NCBI GenBank assembly: GCA_035041965.1
Contig: JAPYMA010000388.1
Coordinates: forward strand, 1 to 64,000
Length of the DNA stretch: 64,000 nucleotides
Direction of reading: 5' to 3'
Origin: Anisakis pegreffii
Taxonomy: Eukaryota > Nematoda > Chromadorea > Rhabditida > Anisakidae
The translations under genes and the position numbers were made by a program. Below the pieces are notes generated by a model. That model searched no databases. It saw nothing but the letters and a program-made list of their open reading frames with translations, and was not told where the DNA came from. Position 1 is the first letter of the stretch, and every line of letters starts with the position of its first letter. Positions 11,004 to 21,899 of the stretch are shown piece after piece.

Positions 11004-11194
11004 TTTTAGACATTTTGTTCCTGAATTATGTTTCATGCAGAATCCGTCTTTGCATGTTCCATAACAAACGGTTATTACAGGTGCGGAAAAGTTGAACATG
11101 TGATTTGTTTATTTGTTTATTTTGTCGTATTTGAATTGTATTCGTTTCTTTTTTTGAATTATGTTCGTTTTTTTTTCATTTGTATTCGCCCAGT

Positions 11195-11330
11195 TGTGTA
11201 TTTGAATAATTATTTGTATATTTGTATTTGAATAAATAAATATTTTTATTTGAATAAATAATTTTTTACTTATTTGAATAAATGTTTGAATAAATATTTG
11301 AGTCCACTTAAATATTTGAATAAATCAATG
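11195..11330. repeat. AT-rich imperfect tandem repeat of TATTTGAATAAATA
   Basis: Variants of the near-palindromic motif TATTTGAATAAATA follow each other here. The tract marks the right-hand border of the tRNA-like array. It contains several AATAAA strings, but no gene end was found beside it. Confidence 0.8.
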
Positions 11331-11734
11331 GACTGTTGTTCCATTGGAACATCCATGAACAGTTCGAAAATTTAAGCTCAAAATTCAAACAACTTCAAAT
11401 TCGCAACGAAGCTTGGAGGTTGAAAAATTTTTCAGTTCGAGATCGAAATTCGAAATTTTGAAGGAATATGAAAATTGACATCAAATTCGAACGAAAAACG
11501 CTGATCATATTGCTAATACTGGAGTACACATTGCTCATTTTTGTGCTTCCTGAAAACATAAAATTCCTCAAATTAATAGCGACGGTTCTTTGTCTTCCAT
11601 TTGTTAACAAAATGAGGCCCTGAAGTTGAGACAAGCGATGAACGCTCAGAATGTTTATGTTGGATGTTATTTTCGAACCAATACTTTTTACCAGTATCTA
11701 TTTTGCGATTTAATAAAGAACAGCTCCAGAATTA

Positions 11735-12250
11735 GCATAGTAAGATTTGCATCTTGATATTCAACTACTCTCAGAACTGCGGCTCAATTTTTCAACCTTA
11801 TCTTACCTGTTAAAACGAGAAATGGACGCAAGTGGCGCTATCACAACAGCTAATCGTACGCCTAAACCTGTTCGATATCATTTCAATTGTTATGCAATAA
11901 GATGAGCACGGTCAACATTAAAAAAACATGTACAAATATAAATATATGCAGAACTGGTGGCATGTTGAGGAAGCAAACAACTTAAATCACAACAGATTCG
12001 TCAACATATTCGGTGCAGAACCAGTGTCGTGGTATAACAGAATCGACGAAAAAATTCGTTGATATCGGAGAGCATCTCAGTCTGACATACCATTCTTGAC
12101 ACTAAAATGAAATGAACATTCCGGTGCCAATTAACAAATTCCTGAACAACGCTATAACATCGCTATAGCATAGCGAGATTTGCATCTTGGTATTCAGCTC
12201 TTCTCAGAGCTGCGACTAAATTTTTGTGTCTTGTATTGTTATCCATCCGT
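11735..12250. repeat. Local direct repeat pair (about 90 bp, 430 bp apart)
   Basis: The segment at about 11735-11825 (AGCATAGTAAGATTTGCATC, then TTGATATTCAACTACTCTCA) is repeated with changes at about 12165-12250 (AGCATAGCGAGATTTGCATC, then TTGGTATTCAGCTCTTCTCA). The two copies flank the broken SOAT exon, so this part of the locus has been duplicated more than once. Confidence 0.75.
11851..12155 (-). pseudogene. Duplicated, broken last exon of the sterol O-acyltransferase gene
   Basis: About 305 bp are nearly identical to 14149-14454, the terminal exon and 3' flank of the intact SOAT gene 2.3 kb away. On the minus strand the copy encodes the same C-terminal residues ([10 protein letters not shown], then [13 protein letters not shown], then PRHWFC). 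The codon for the conserved Tyr of FYSQEWYAR (residue 446 in the intact gene) is a TAG stop here, at 12102-12104, and the Ala of the motif is Val. The upstream splice acceptor and start of the exon are absent. No other SOAT exon was found nearby, so this is a solitary duplicated exon and not a second gene. Confidence 0.9.
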
Positions 12251-12716
12251 TCACTTTGCGCTACCAGCACCAGTACGCAGAGTTCAGTTGGGCTGCTAAC
12301 ACCTTCTTAGGAAAAATTCATTTAGGAAAAATTCATTGAATTATTGACCAGCTATAACGAAATCAGCAAGAAGTTAGGTTCAGCTGTACTGATCAACCGA
12401 AGATTCGCTATTTCATGTCGTTGATTTCTAAAATGAGGATGCTCATAACGCTATAAGAATGAAATTGTTCATTGTCACTATTCGTTGAACGATTCTTTTT
12501 CCAACGTCTCATCTATTGATATAATCAGCGATTGCTGATTGTCGCTATCATTGACACTTGTTCTCGCCACAACAAAACAAATTTCGTGTCGTTGCAATAA
12601 ACGCTACAGCCGGTTTTCATGATTCGTCATTCAAAAAACTTGCAATAAAAATGCTGATGACTAATATTTTATACGTCTGAATCATACTGATCAGATTTCA
12701 GTTCATCAATGAAGTG

Positions 12717-12725
12717 TATAAAATA
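12717..12725 (+). promoter_or_regulatory. Candidate TATA box of the cecropin gene
   Basis: TATAAAATA starts 87 bp before the cecropin start codon, which would place a transcription start near 12745-12750 and give a 5' UTR of roughly 55 bases. This is inferred from position and sequence only. Confidence 0.45.
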
Positions 12726-12803
12726 GGCGAATCGTTGCGATCAAGCAGCATCATTTGCGTCTGCTTCCTGCTCCGTATTGCCCTCACCCGAACCTGAACA
12801 GAG

Positions 12804-13206
12804 ATGTTCTCTATCCAACGAATAATTCTAGTTGTGTGTATTTTCTGCCTAATCGCACAACCATCCGAATGCAGTTGGTTGAGTAAAACATATAAGAAAT
12901 TGGAAAACTCTGCAAAAAAACGAATTGCTGAAGGTGAAGATTATGTTAATATCTTTGTATGATATGTTCTGAGTGAATAAGCCTAATGAATGTGCTGTAA
13001 TATATTCCAGTCCTTACAAAACTCTTCTGTTGAATGCTCGTTCCAAATGTCTTCATGAAGTTCAGTTTTCAGGTATTGCCATAGCCTTACGAGGTGGTCC
13101 ACGATATCGTCGTCATATTGGTGATGCTGTTTATGGAGACATTCTTCCAACAAGAGATTATTTGACTGAATTGGAGATTCCAAATTTTGGAGATCTTGAA
13201 ATATAA
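12804..13206 (+). CDS. Cecropin P1-type antimicrobial peptide precursor
   Basis: Two exons, 12804-12933 and 13073-13206, joined in phase 1 (donor GTGAAG, acceptor TTTTCAG), encode 87 residues. Residues 1-23 form a signal peptide (hydrophobic core VVCIFCLIA, ending SEC). The mature peptide begins at Ser24 with SWLSKTYKKLENSAKKR and ends near GGPR. This is a clear match to the nematode cecropin P1 pattern: an amphipathic basic helix, a Glu-Gly hinge and a second hydrophobic helix (GIAIAL). A basic YRR site separates it from an acidic C-terminal pro-region (residues about 58-87), as in ascarid cecropin precursors. Family members lyse bacterial membranes after secretion. The intron sits inside the mature peptide at the hinge Gly. 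It lies tail to tail with the SOAT gene. The peptide was originally described from pig gut and later assigned to Ascaris, which supports the host call. Confidence 0.95.
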
Positions 13207-13209
13207 GAT

Positions 13210-13940
13210 GAATAATTCTTGACTTGACAGAACATCCAGCAGGTTCACCTGCTTATCATATATGTACAATATTCTTTTATCATGCCCGCTGAATTCATCA
13301 GATCAGTCACAAATTATCATGTTTGTAACTTTGTCTTCTTGCAATTATCAATATTCACTACAAATGCACTTAATTGTACTTTAAAAATTCGTGTGAACAA
13401 GAGTAAATCTATGCTTTATAACGATTCGTGTTTTTCAATTTATTCCAAGTAAACCCACTTTGATGGATATGATGATTGCTTATCAAAATGAAACACTGCA
13501 TCGCGATTGATGCTGAATACCACAACTGAGTGAGCGATTTTTGGAACGAAGCGATTTTGACAGGGAGGACGGGCAGAGGATTCGCATCTTTCCAAGGTTT
13601 AAATGCTCGTAATTGTCACGGTATTTTGCTCGATGGCGTTCTTTGAGTGTGCGGCAAGTCACCATTGTACACTCAAACGGTCTAAGTGGCAGCAGTTTCC
13701 TCCGTCTGACAATCTGGCACTTCTTAGCGACGTATCAAAAGGTGATCAAGGATTTCGATCACTGATCAAGAGACTCGCTGTTGTGAATTCATCGACAACA
13801 TTAGAAAAATCAGTTTCTTATGATCAAGCGAGTAGTCTGCGAACATTAATTGGATAGTTGCAAAAAATTATCAGAATTGAATTCAGTAAGCACTGATTTG
13901 TCAGCCTTCTTAATTCCACTGGCACGCACGAATTCCCCCA
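13210..13940. other. Spacer between cecropin gene and SOAT 3' region
   Basis: An 84-codon plus-strand frame (13603-13857) begins with a signal-peptide-like stretch (VIVTVFCSMAFFECAA) but has no family match, cysteine pattern or splice support. I treat it as unproven. Nothing else was found. Confidence 0.4.
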
Positions 13941-13942
13941 CC

Positions 13943-13975
13943 ATTCCCTCCCTCTATTCTTCTAGAGGAGGGAAT
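13943..13975. repeat. Short hairpin
   Basis: ATTCCCTCCCTCTA at 13943-13956 is followed after a six-base loop by TAGAGGAGGGAAT at 13963-13975, a stem with one bulge. It lies between the convergent cecropin and SOAT genes. A terminator-like or repeat origin is possible; no function is shown. Confidence 0.55.
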
Positions 13976-14101
13976 ATTCTGAAAACCACTGCTTTCTCTG
14001 ACTGCAAGTGATTCAATGGCCCGTATGGAGAGAATTTGGGAGTCCTGGGAAGGAGGATGGGTATTGCAGAGGTGACCACATCATTTTTGATAGATGGTTT
14101 T

Positions 14102-14140
14102 TAGCTTGGTTGAGTAAAGCATATAAAAAATTGGAAAACT
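14102..14140 (+). pseudogene. Fragment of a second cecropin first exon
   Basis: About 38 bp read TTGGTTGAGTAAAGCATATA, then AAAAATTGGAAAACTC, almost identical to 12874-12911 in the cecropin gene. Translated in the matching frame it gives WLSKAYKKLENS followed by unrelated residues and a stop. Signal peptide, hinge and second exon are missing. It abuts the duplicated SOAT segment at 14149, so the breakpoint between the two duplicated pieces lies here. Confidence 0.85.
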
Positions 14141-14279
14141 CGTACGCTTAATCGTACATCTAAACCTGTCCGATATCATTTCGATTGTTATGCAATAAGA
14201 TGAGCACGGTCAACATTAAAAAAACATGTACAAATATAAATATATGCAGAACTGGTGGCATGTTGAGGAAGCAAACAAC

Positions 14280-17200
14280 TTAAAACACAACAGATTCGTC
14301 AACATATTCGGTACAGAACCAGTGTCGTGGTATAACGGAATCGATGAAAAAATTCGTTGATATCGGAGAGCATCTTAGTCTGGCATACCATTCTTGACTG
14401 TAAAATGAAATGAACATTCCGGTGCCAATTAACAAATTCGTGAACATCGCTATATTCCATGCACTTGCATTTTTGATGAACGTCGATACCCAATAAAATA
14501 TTCCTGAAGTTATGCAATCAATGATACTTCGAGAAGATATGCTGCGTCTGTATAGCATCTAAATCGCCAGTGCATATGCTCTATAGATACTCATCTAAAT
14601 GTCGCCAGTCAACACTTCAGCGTTTACTGTTACAGGCCGATCGAAAACATGGAATCTTCAAAATTTTACGTGGAATATGGAGTGATCATCAACAATGAAA
14701 CGAACTCGCAAAAAATTACCTCCAAAAATGAAATACAAGACGAACATGACCGGATAAAAGAACTGTAGTGCTACACCAAACCAATATTCGTGAAATGCGG
14801 CAGACAAGAAGAAGACCGCAGTTTGTGATATCTTTAATCCTCTCTTACCACCGATCAGCTGAAATGCAACGGAAGAATCATCTCTCCATCAAATTTTGAA
14901 ATTTGGCATTAATAAATCGAGCGATTTGTTGAGGAGTCTATCAAGATGGAGAGAGATAATCTCAAAATTTTTGGCGAGAAAAAATTGCTAAGTTCCATAA
15001 ACGATGCGCATGTGGCTGCCAAATAACCTTTTGAGTAACTTCATTTGCAGAAAACAGTTTGGAGAACCGTTTTAAGGGCATCGTTATCAGTAAATTATGA
15101 GATGTATACGAAATGAGTGTACGCATGAGAGAAATTTTGTATTTTGTGAAGGTTGGATGTATCAGAAAGGATATAATCATCGTGAAATGTTTCCGAGACA
15201 ATCTTCCCGAATGCTGATTTATCAGCTGGCGAGAATGCAATTCAGCTTGTTCATTTAGGCAATTTCCATAAGATGCAATGAATGCATTGGTTTCAGGAGG
15301 TTGTCTTCTCAAGGCAGTGTATATCTGATGCGAGCAATTTCATACCAATGCAATGTCTCTGTAAACATAAGCATAAAGCCAATCGTGCACAACCAAATTC
15401 CAACGTCGATAATATTCTGCCATATTTCTCGAATTCCACCAATCCTACAAACCTGTTCTACTTCAAAATTCGAAGCAACTTCTCAACTGTTCATATCGAT
15501 TCTACTGAACTGATCAGATGATATTTGCTCAAAAGTGTTGACAAGCTTATTAACTGGTAGATGTATATTTGTTTCGAAATCATGAGCTATGAGGGAAAAA
15601 ATGAAAAATGTGAAATTATGAAAGGAAATTTTGAACGAATAAAATCTTCAAACCAAATAAAACTCTCGATCCCCAAAATAAAGCATCTCCGAGAACATAT
15701 TCAACCAGCAATGTAATAATCCATAGAATAACAACATTAAGCAAAGTAATCCAGGTAGAACGGATGCGAACATAGATTCAATCCAAAAAGTGACACCTGA
15801 TGTTGTGTAGTCGATGGGATTGAAACGAGGGTAGATCATCTGTAAACAACTGTTTGCATACCATTTCGCAAAACATTTCCCTATCCTTTACATAAGTAAA
15901 GTATAAAATTGCGTTCAACATCCTTTTAATTCGCGGAGAACTCAGTGGTCCTCACAATGTCACACTCATAACGGCAAGTGGATGCCGGAGTGCCCTTTGA
16001 AGATAGAAAGCGATTTTTGCAGAAGGATAGTAATATTCGAACACAGAGAACATGTAATTACACTTTTATATTCTCGAATATCAACTCATTGTTTCTTCTG
16101 AATTTGTGAGACTCTCACTGCAAGCGGGTTTCTGAATAAGTCCGCGAAGGAAGACATAATTTTTGATTAAAGCAAGAGCGCGGTTTACGAAACGCTAACA
16201 CAAAATCAAACATATTTTCTTCCAGCTCAAAAGTTCAGGAACGCGTTTATCATTGTGTAATAGGGATTGCTACTTCCAATCCGAATGATTCTAGCCGTTT
16301 TCTAAGATCGGAAGGGATGACAAACCTGAGTGAAAATGACATTTGTACACAGAATGGTGAGTAAAACTTCAACGAAGTATTTCAGCACAACGTTCCAACT
16401 TCGTGTATCACTTCTAAAAAACTGCAAAGGTCATATTCCGACCGTTAAACAACGCTTCGTTGTTACTGCAGTATTGATAAATGATTCAGTTCGATGCAAA
16501 TAGATACAGAATAATGTCTCAAGTGCAACCGAATCGGAATGAAGACAGCTAGACTCGTAGGTCTAAGCTGCATTAGATTCACGCAAAATTGTATCAACAA
16601 AACAAACAATCGCCAGTCCAACTAACTAACCTGGGATAATGGTCTCTATATATAAATGCAGGGCAAAAGAAGTAATAGGCGAGTTGTTGGATTGTTGGAA
16701 ATGCTTCACCACTTTCATGCTGAAATGGTAGCTTGACGATACTGATAATGATCTAATTCAATACAGCGCTTAAAATGTCGCATTCCCATGCTGATTTTCA
16801 AGGTCAAACTTGGTCTCAAGATAAACCTACGGCTCCTGTGTTTCTACTGAGGATGCTCTAAAGTTTATCAGGGAACTGTTTGAATGAATGGGTGGTGCCG
16901 ACTAAGTCATTGTTGCAGCATACAATGACTTCAGTAATCTTCGTCGAATCCATGCACAAGAAGTCGGCGAACACCTTTTTGAATGTGATTTCAGCACAGA
17001 GATTTATTTCAATGGAAGTTTGCTATTTGATCGACTTACCTTATCCTTGGCCGCACTCTTCAAACGAATCACCCGTGGCACGTTTTCGCGGATGAATGAG
17101 TGCACCTTCATCGCTATACGCGTCTGAAAGTTGAACATTGTCAGTGCAGTTATGGTGCTCATATCTCATTAATCATATCTCTCTAACGTTTCCCTCTCTT

Positions 17201-18669
17201 AATCTTTTCTTCCACCTTCAATTGCAACTGCTTTTTCATGATGAAATGCTGCTTGAAACCACATTAAAATACCGTTTCAAGTAAACGTTTACCCGAATTT
17301 GCAGTAGAAAAATTGCAAGCCTTGCTTGCAAGCTGTAAAAGTAAAATATTTAGCGTTTCCCTTGTTTATCATCAACAATCGCTTGGTTATGATAATTCCA
17401 ATTGCTGTGTACGATTGAGAAAGAAGGTGGAGAAAGTTATATTCTGTGGTTGGACGTCAAACACTTTAGCGAAAGCAAACATTCAGAAAATTACGAAAAA
17501 TCGATAAACTAACGTTTTCACATGTGATAATGAAGGAGCATGCACAATTAAGTTGTTGTTTGAATCGGAAGACGAGTGGAAAATAAAACAGTGAAAATAG
17601 ATATACAATATAGGCAATGATGAATGGTAATCCGCTTTTCAGTGTAACCTTCAAATGAGTATCATTTTCTTAAAGCAATCATTTTGATCGCCTTGGTCCA
17701 ACCTATGGTGGCCAATTCGGATCAAGAATAACCAAAACAGAAATAGCGATCGTTCATCACGCTAGTAAGCTGTTCAATCCAATTTTTCAAGAGAAGCGTA
17801 TTGCTTCTGGCAACGAAAAGTGTAAATTAACCCGCTTCGATGGCGAATCGCTCCAAACTCTCAAAACGAAATAGGGTAATAATGTACTTAAAGCCATCAG
17901 AAGCCATACGACAAGTGTTTGTGGTAGCTGATTGAAATTCCAAACAACCAGCCAAAAATGATATAATGGGCTGAAATATTGAATACCTTCACACTGAGGA
18001 AACTCAGTGAAATATGTAAGCAGATTACTGATGTCTCGCATCGAGTTTGGGTAAGAGGAATAGTATGTTATATCTCGAGCAATGCACTACGATAGGTTCA
18101 AGCAGGCAAAAAAGTGAATGGATATTGAGGAAAATAAAACGCAGTTTTTATGAACAGTTCATTAAGTTTGAATCTTCTGAATAGTCGGAAAGAATATTGC
18201 AATCGTTAAATTTCCATTTTAATGGACTGAAAATCCGAAAAATGAACTGGCCATATGGTCAAAGATATCCAAATGAAGTCGAAAATCTATAAAAAGTAAA
18301 ATAAAGGATACTTTTTATGAGTCAACGTATCGTTCAGCATTGTCCCGATGAACATAAGGATGAAACACGATGTGATGAAATTTCGTAGAGCTCGCATATC
18401 CGACTTTTCCATTAATACACTAAAGAACAGTTCATTGAGCACGTGTAACGTCTGATATAACGTCGATTCAAGAGTAAGTCGATATCTGCTCACAAAACTC
18501 ACGTCAGAAGTGATGCGCGAACAGTGAACTGCTTCTCACGAAATACCGCTTTTTTATGATGATGGCGATGGTTTGCAGCATGATGGCTTGCAGAAGTATC
18601 GTTCATTATTTTATTGCCATTAGCTTCATTTTTATCGCTCTTTTCATCAATAGTACTAGTACTGCACAT
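14280..18669 (-). CDS. SOAT: Sterol O-acyltransferase (ACAT/SOAT), MBOAT family
   Basis: Eleven exons: 18503-18669, 18312-18419, 17832-17970, 17514-17648, 17040-17123, 16631-16719, 16326-16413, 15654-15839, 15346-15444, 14720-14858 and 14280-14503. All junctions keep phase, giving 485 residues (vertebrate SOAT is about 550; the shorter N-terminus explains the difference). It is a multi-pass ER membrane enzyme that esterifies sterols with fatty acyl-CoA. Diagnostic motifs: [26 protein letters not shown] (312-317), FYLDWWN (330-336), [14 protein letters not shown], catalytic His388 in AAFHEYWF, and FYSQEWYAR (445-453). LHCWLN and FYSQEWYAR favour SOAT over DGAT1. A TTTCAG acceptor 16 bases before the ATG (18685/18686) suits spliced-leader addition. 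A His/Lys-rich segment precedes the catalytic part. C. elegans mboa-1 is the expected orthologue. Confidence 0.95.
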
Positions 18670-18689
18670 TCTGCCCAGCAAGAAACTGA

Positions 18690-20228
18690 AATTTAAATCT
18701 TATCCTCATTCACCAGAAATTTAAATCCTGACATATATCGAGACATAAACGACATTGAGTTGGTTTACAAAGAAACTTTCGCATTGAAATCTTGAGAAAT
18801 AAAAAAACCTCGCAAAGAAACAAAAAATGGTCGCTGATATTTCTCAGGGGAGATCGTAAATTTTGAAAGGGAAGTGAATAAAGGGAGGTGAAATACTTGG
18901 AAATTTTTCAGATATAACCTTGGTGAATTAAGATACTTTGATCAGTATGGTTGTGATGAATATTATTCACTAGAAAACCTACTTAACCATGTTAGCGTTT
19001 TGAGCGCATTACTACTGAATTTTTGTGAGATGAATTATATCGAAAGCGGAATGCCGCAAAATTATTCAAAACTGCTGCTTGCTAACTAATACTTGTTAAT
19101 ATTTCTTTTGCTTGTTTTCAAGTTTTTGAAATATAACCTTGAGGAGGTCAGCAATCGAAGATAAAAGTAGCAGTGAAGTCAAATATTGATTGAAAAAATA
19201 AGTGACACAATAAAATGCAAATGTTATCGTTTTATTCCTAACAGCATACGAGTAAAGAGTGAAGGTAAAAAATAAAATGCTTCTCTATTGAAAATTTGAG
19301 TGCAAAAATTTCATGCAAATGACAGTCGAGTGAAGGTGATCATTGCTAGTTAAATGAACAGTGTTCGGTAATAAGCCCCGAAATCGGAAATCGCTATGGT
19401 CAGTGCTAATGACAGGACAATGGACCTCAAATTATTTTGTTTCGAACCAAAAGTATTTTTTTTCAACAACAATGAAGAATTGCTAGTGGATGAACATTTT
19501 AATTCAAATAAACACAGAAATTTGTGAGATATGGTTTCCTTCGAATTGATGTCGGCAAATGGGAGGAAAGCAATGGGTCATAAGAATGTGACACTGAATG
19601 GATTATTGAGATCTGCAGGTGACCATAGTTCAAAATTGCTTCAAGAAAAGTAACAAATTATTACAGCAACGATTTTAACATCATATCAATAACCAGTTTA
19701 GATCAATCGAATATCTCAATTACGTGTTGGTTGAAATAGTCAAAATTATAATAACTATGAATGTGCGAAAATCGATCTGCAAAACAAGGTCAGTACAAAA
19801 TGGTGTAACATTCGGTGCAAATGATTGCATCATACGAGAATTAGGTCGTCATATGGAAATATTTTTCGATGAATAGAACTTAAATTTATTGAGTCGCTGA
19901 CATATCGGTACAATTTCACTTTAGTCGATTGAATAACCCGAATTCACCCGTTCCAACAAGGCCTGAGTGCTAGATTGCAATGCATAATCGCAGCATTTAC
20001 TTGAAAACGACCAACGCTATAAATGAATGGTGAACAAATGCCGGATTATAGTCTACTTTTAGGACTGCTGGAGACAGCGATAATCTTTTGTTACGACTGA
20101 ATCAACAAAGCAAAATGTTTTTAAAAAATTTAATTGCAATTACAACAAAGCGAACATCAAAACAAGCATACCCTGTAATATCAAGTTCGTAATGGTTATT
20201 CACCGATTACAAATAAACAAATTATAAA
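18690..20228. other. Intergenic DNA, no gene supported
   Basis: AT-rich spacer upstream of SOAT. No frame with splice sites, family motif or repeat was found on either strand. Confidence 0.55.
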
Positions 20229-21878
20229 TTACCAATATTTTTCTATCAAATAAACAGGAATAAGGAAAACGACGATTAAAATGATCATCACTGTTGCCCA
20301 AATCATCGCAATTTTTAAGACCAATCGATTACCACAATCCAACATTTCACTTGAACTTACTGAGCCTGCAAATAAAACATAATTCATCGCTGAACTTTCA
20401 TCGTGCTGCTTTTGCTCTTCAGAAGCGATCTCAGTGAATATTCAGTGCAAACGAAACTGATCACTGAAAATTGAATTAACCCACTCGAACTTCTCGAGCT
20501 GTTACTTTCTCGTATCGCAATTTGTGATAATCCACGTTTGAATTTCTGAAATATAAGCGGTTGATGCTATCTTTTTCCCGGATAATATTTATTCATTTTC
20601 TCGGATAACACGCATCACTCAAAGCTCGTCTGTAGAACAGCGCTTATGATACTCATACAAGGCCGTAAACAACAACTACACTTTATTTGCCAATCGCAGA
20701 AAAGATTGCTGTCACTACTCATCATCCAACGATCACAAATGCATGTGCATGAATGCAAATTGTGATGCACACAGTGCTCAAAACGTTCATCTTCATTCCA
20801 CCGCTCATCAAGATCCATTCTATTGAAGCATTGCTTGCAAAGGGCAGATAAATAAAACGTCTAATGTACGCATTGTAGCACGGGTGGCCGAGTGGTCTAA
20901 GGCGCCAGACTCAAGTGCATAACTTCCTGCGAGTAAGCAGGACGAGCGTTCTGGTATGGTAATCCATGCGTGGGTTCGAATCCCATCCCGTGCAAACTTT
21001 TGCACTTCTCATATATCATAAATCTGCCACTTTTTTCCATATTCGTGGTAAGGGATGCAATCCTCCACTGGTTCGTATCTTTCGACAGGGAAATCAACTA
21101 GAGAGGCAATTTTTCCAGAAATTTCCAAATTATTTTCCTGATGAAGCTTTAGCTAGATTACTAATAATGTCATCCACATTGAATTTCGTTAGTGATATTA
21201 ATAAAATTTTCGTTCAGTTAGCTGGAAATCAGTTGGAAACCAGTTTCTAACTAAACTACTATTAATCAGATATTTTAATCAAAACTCACTGTTTCGGTGA
21301 TGAATATTTCACCTGAAACAATAAAATATTTTATGAAAATATTAATATGCTCCAATTAGTCGCAAAGGTCATCTATTTTGGCTAAAAATCAACAGTCACA
21401 ATTCATTTCATTACGAAGAATTCATTCCAATTTCCAAACCATAATTCTCACTTCCGAATGACAACAAAGGGTTCGTCTGCATAAAATATTTGAAGGAGAA
21501 ATTTTTTAAAATCTTTAGATGGATAAATTCAAAAACCAATTTTTTACACGATGGTTAGTTTAGTGGAATGAAATGAAAGCTATTCAGCAGGAAGTTTAAG
21601 GCGTGGAAAGATCGATTACCCGTTTCTCTGTTCGACCTTCGCGGTCTGTTTTCAACTCTGCGAGTGCCTGGTCTTGGGGGTAACTTTATTGAATCACTTG
21701 CGGATGGTTTTGAAGCTTCGTTCATTTCATCATTACTTACTGAGGTGTTCGCTGATTCATCGTCTTCAGATAGAACCGATTCAAAAGAACCAGGGAAGGA
21801 TGAAACCTCGTTGGAGCCATAAGCTGGTGGGGGAGCAGCCAAGCCCAACCCCTTATCCGCTGATATTTGTACATCCTT
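20229..21878 (-). CDS. Unrecognised protein with C-terminal membrane segment (5' end not found)
   Basis: Two exons can be supported: 21620-21878 (acceptor CTGTTGCAG, donor GTAATC, Ser/Pro/Glu-rich, begins KDVQISADKGLGLAAPPPAY) and 20229-20365 (acceptor TTTATTTGCAG, ends at TAA). They join in phase 1. The last exon encodes SVSSSEMLDCGNRL and then a hydrophobic run (about 20 residues, IAMIWATVMIILIVVFLIPV) close to the C-terminus, so the protein is probably tail-anchored or single-pass with a disordered cytoplasmic part. I could not find the start exon between 21900 and 23000. An internal perfect donor (TCA|GTAAGT) in the first exon allows an alternative end. A tRNA gene lies in the 1.25-kb intron on the other strand. 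The family is not recognised. Confidence 0.6.
20878..20994 (+). tRNA. tRNA-Leu(CAA) with an intron
   Basis: A full cloverleaf is readable. Acceptor stem GCACGGG (20878-20884) pairs with CCCGTGC (20987-20993), discriminator A at 20994. The A box is GTGGCCGAGTGGTC and the B box GGTTCGAATCC. The anticodon stem CCAGA (20905-20909) pairs with TCTGG (20950-20954), the anticodon CAA is at 20912-20914, and a long variable arm (TATGGTAATCCAT) marks a class II tRNA. A 33-base intron occupies about 20916-20948, directly after position 37, the usual place in eukaryotic tRNA-Leu(CAA). It sits inside an intron of a minus-strand protein gene, in opposite orientation. Confidence 0.95.
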
Positions 21879-21899
21879 CTGCAACAGAAAAAACCAATA

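Larger units (their letters stand above)
7250..11090 (+). repeat. Higher-order repeat array of ~1.16-1.19-kb units carrying tRNA-like modules
   Basis: Three long units can be aligned. The landmark TAATGTTAAATTTCATTG occurs at about 7305, 8498 and 9654 (spacing 1193 and 1156 bp), followed each time by related sequence with runs of 'atcgagtatc', then GTTTATTTCATTTTCATTC, then a T-rich stretch. In the second half of each unit a ~260-bp submodule (GGAAGG..GAGAG, CGAATGCATG, TTTGTCTATTTC, a tRNA-like core, TTTTGAAACTTTTGG) occurs twice in units 1 and 2 and three times in unit 3, plus a truncated copy at about 11038-11092. Divergence between units is substantial. The layout suggests repeated unequal exchange of a compound repeat; no protein gene is visible. 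Confidence 0.85.

Noticed and set aside
13603..13857. 84-codon frame starting like a signal peptide
   Set aside because: No family match, splice sites or cysteine framework; kept only as a remark in the spacer entry.
14962..15312. 116-codon minus-strand frame between SOAT exons 9 and 10
   Set aside because: It is intronic; the flanking exons splice in phase without it and it has no similarity to the enzyme family.
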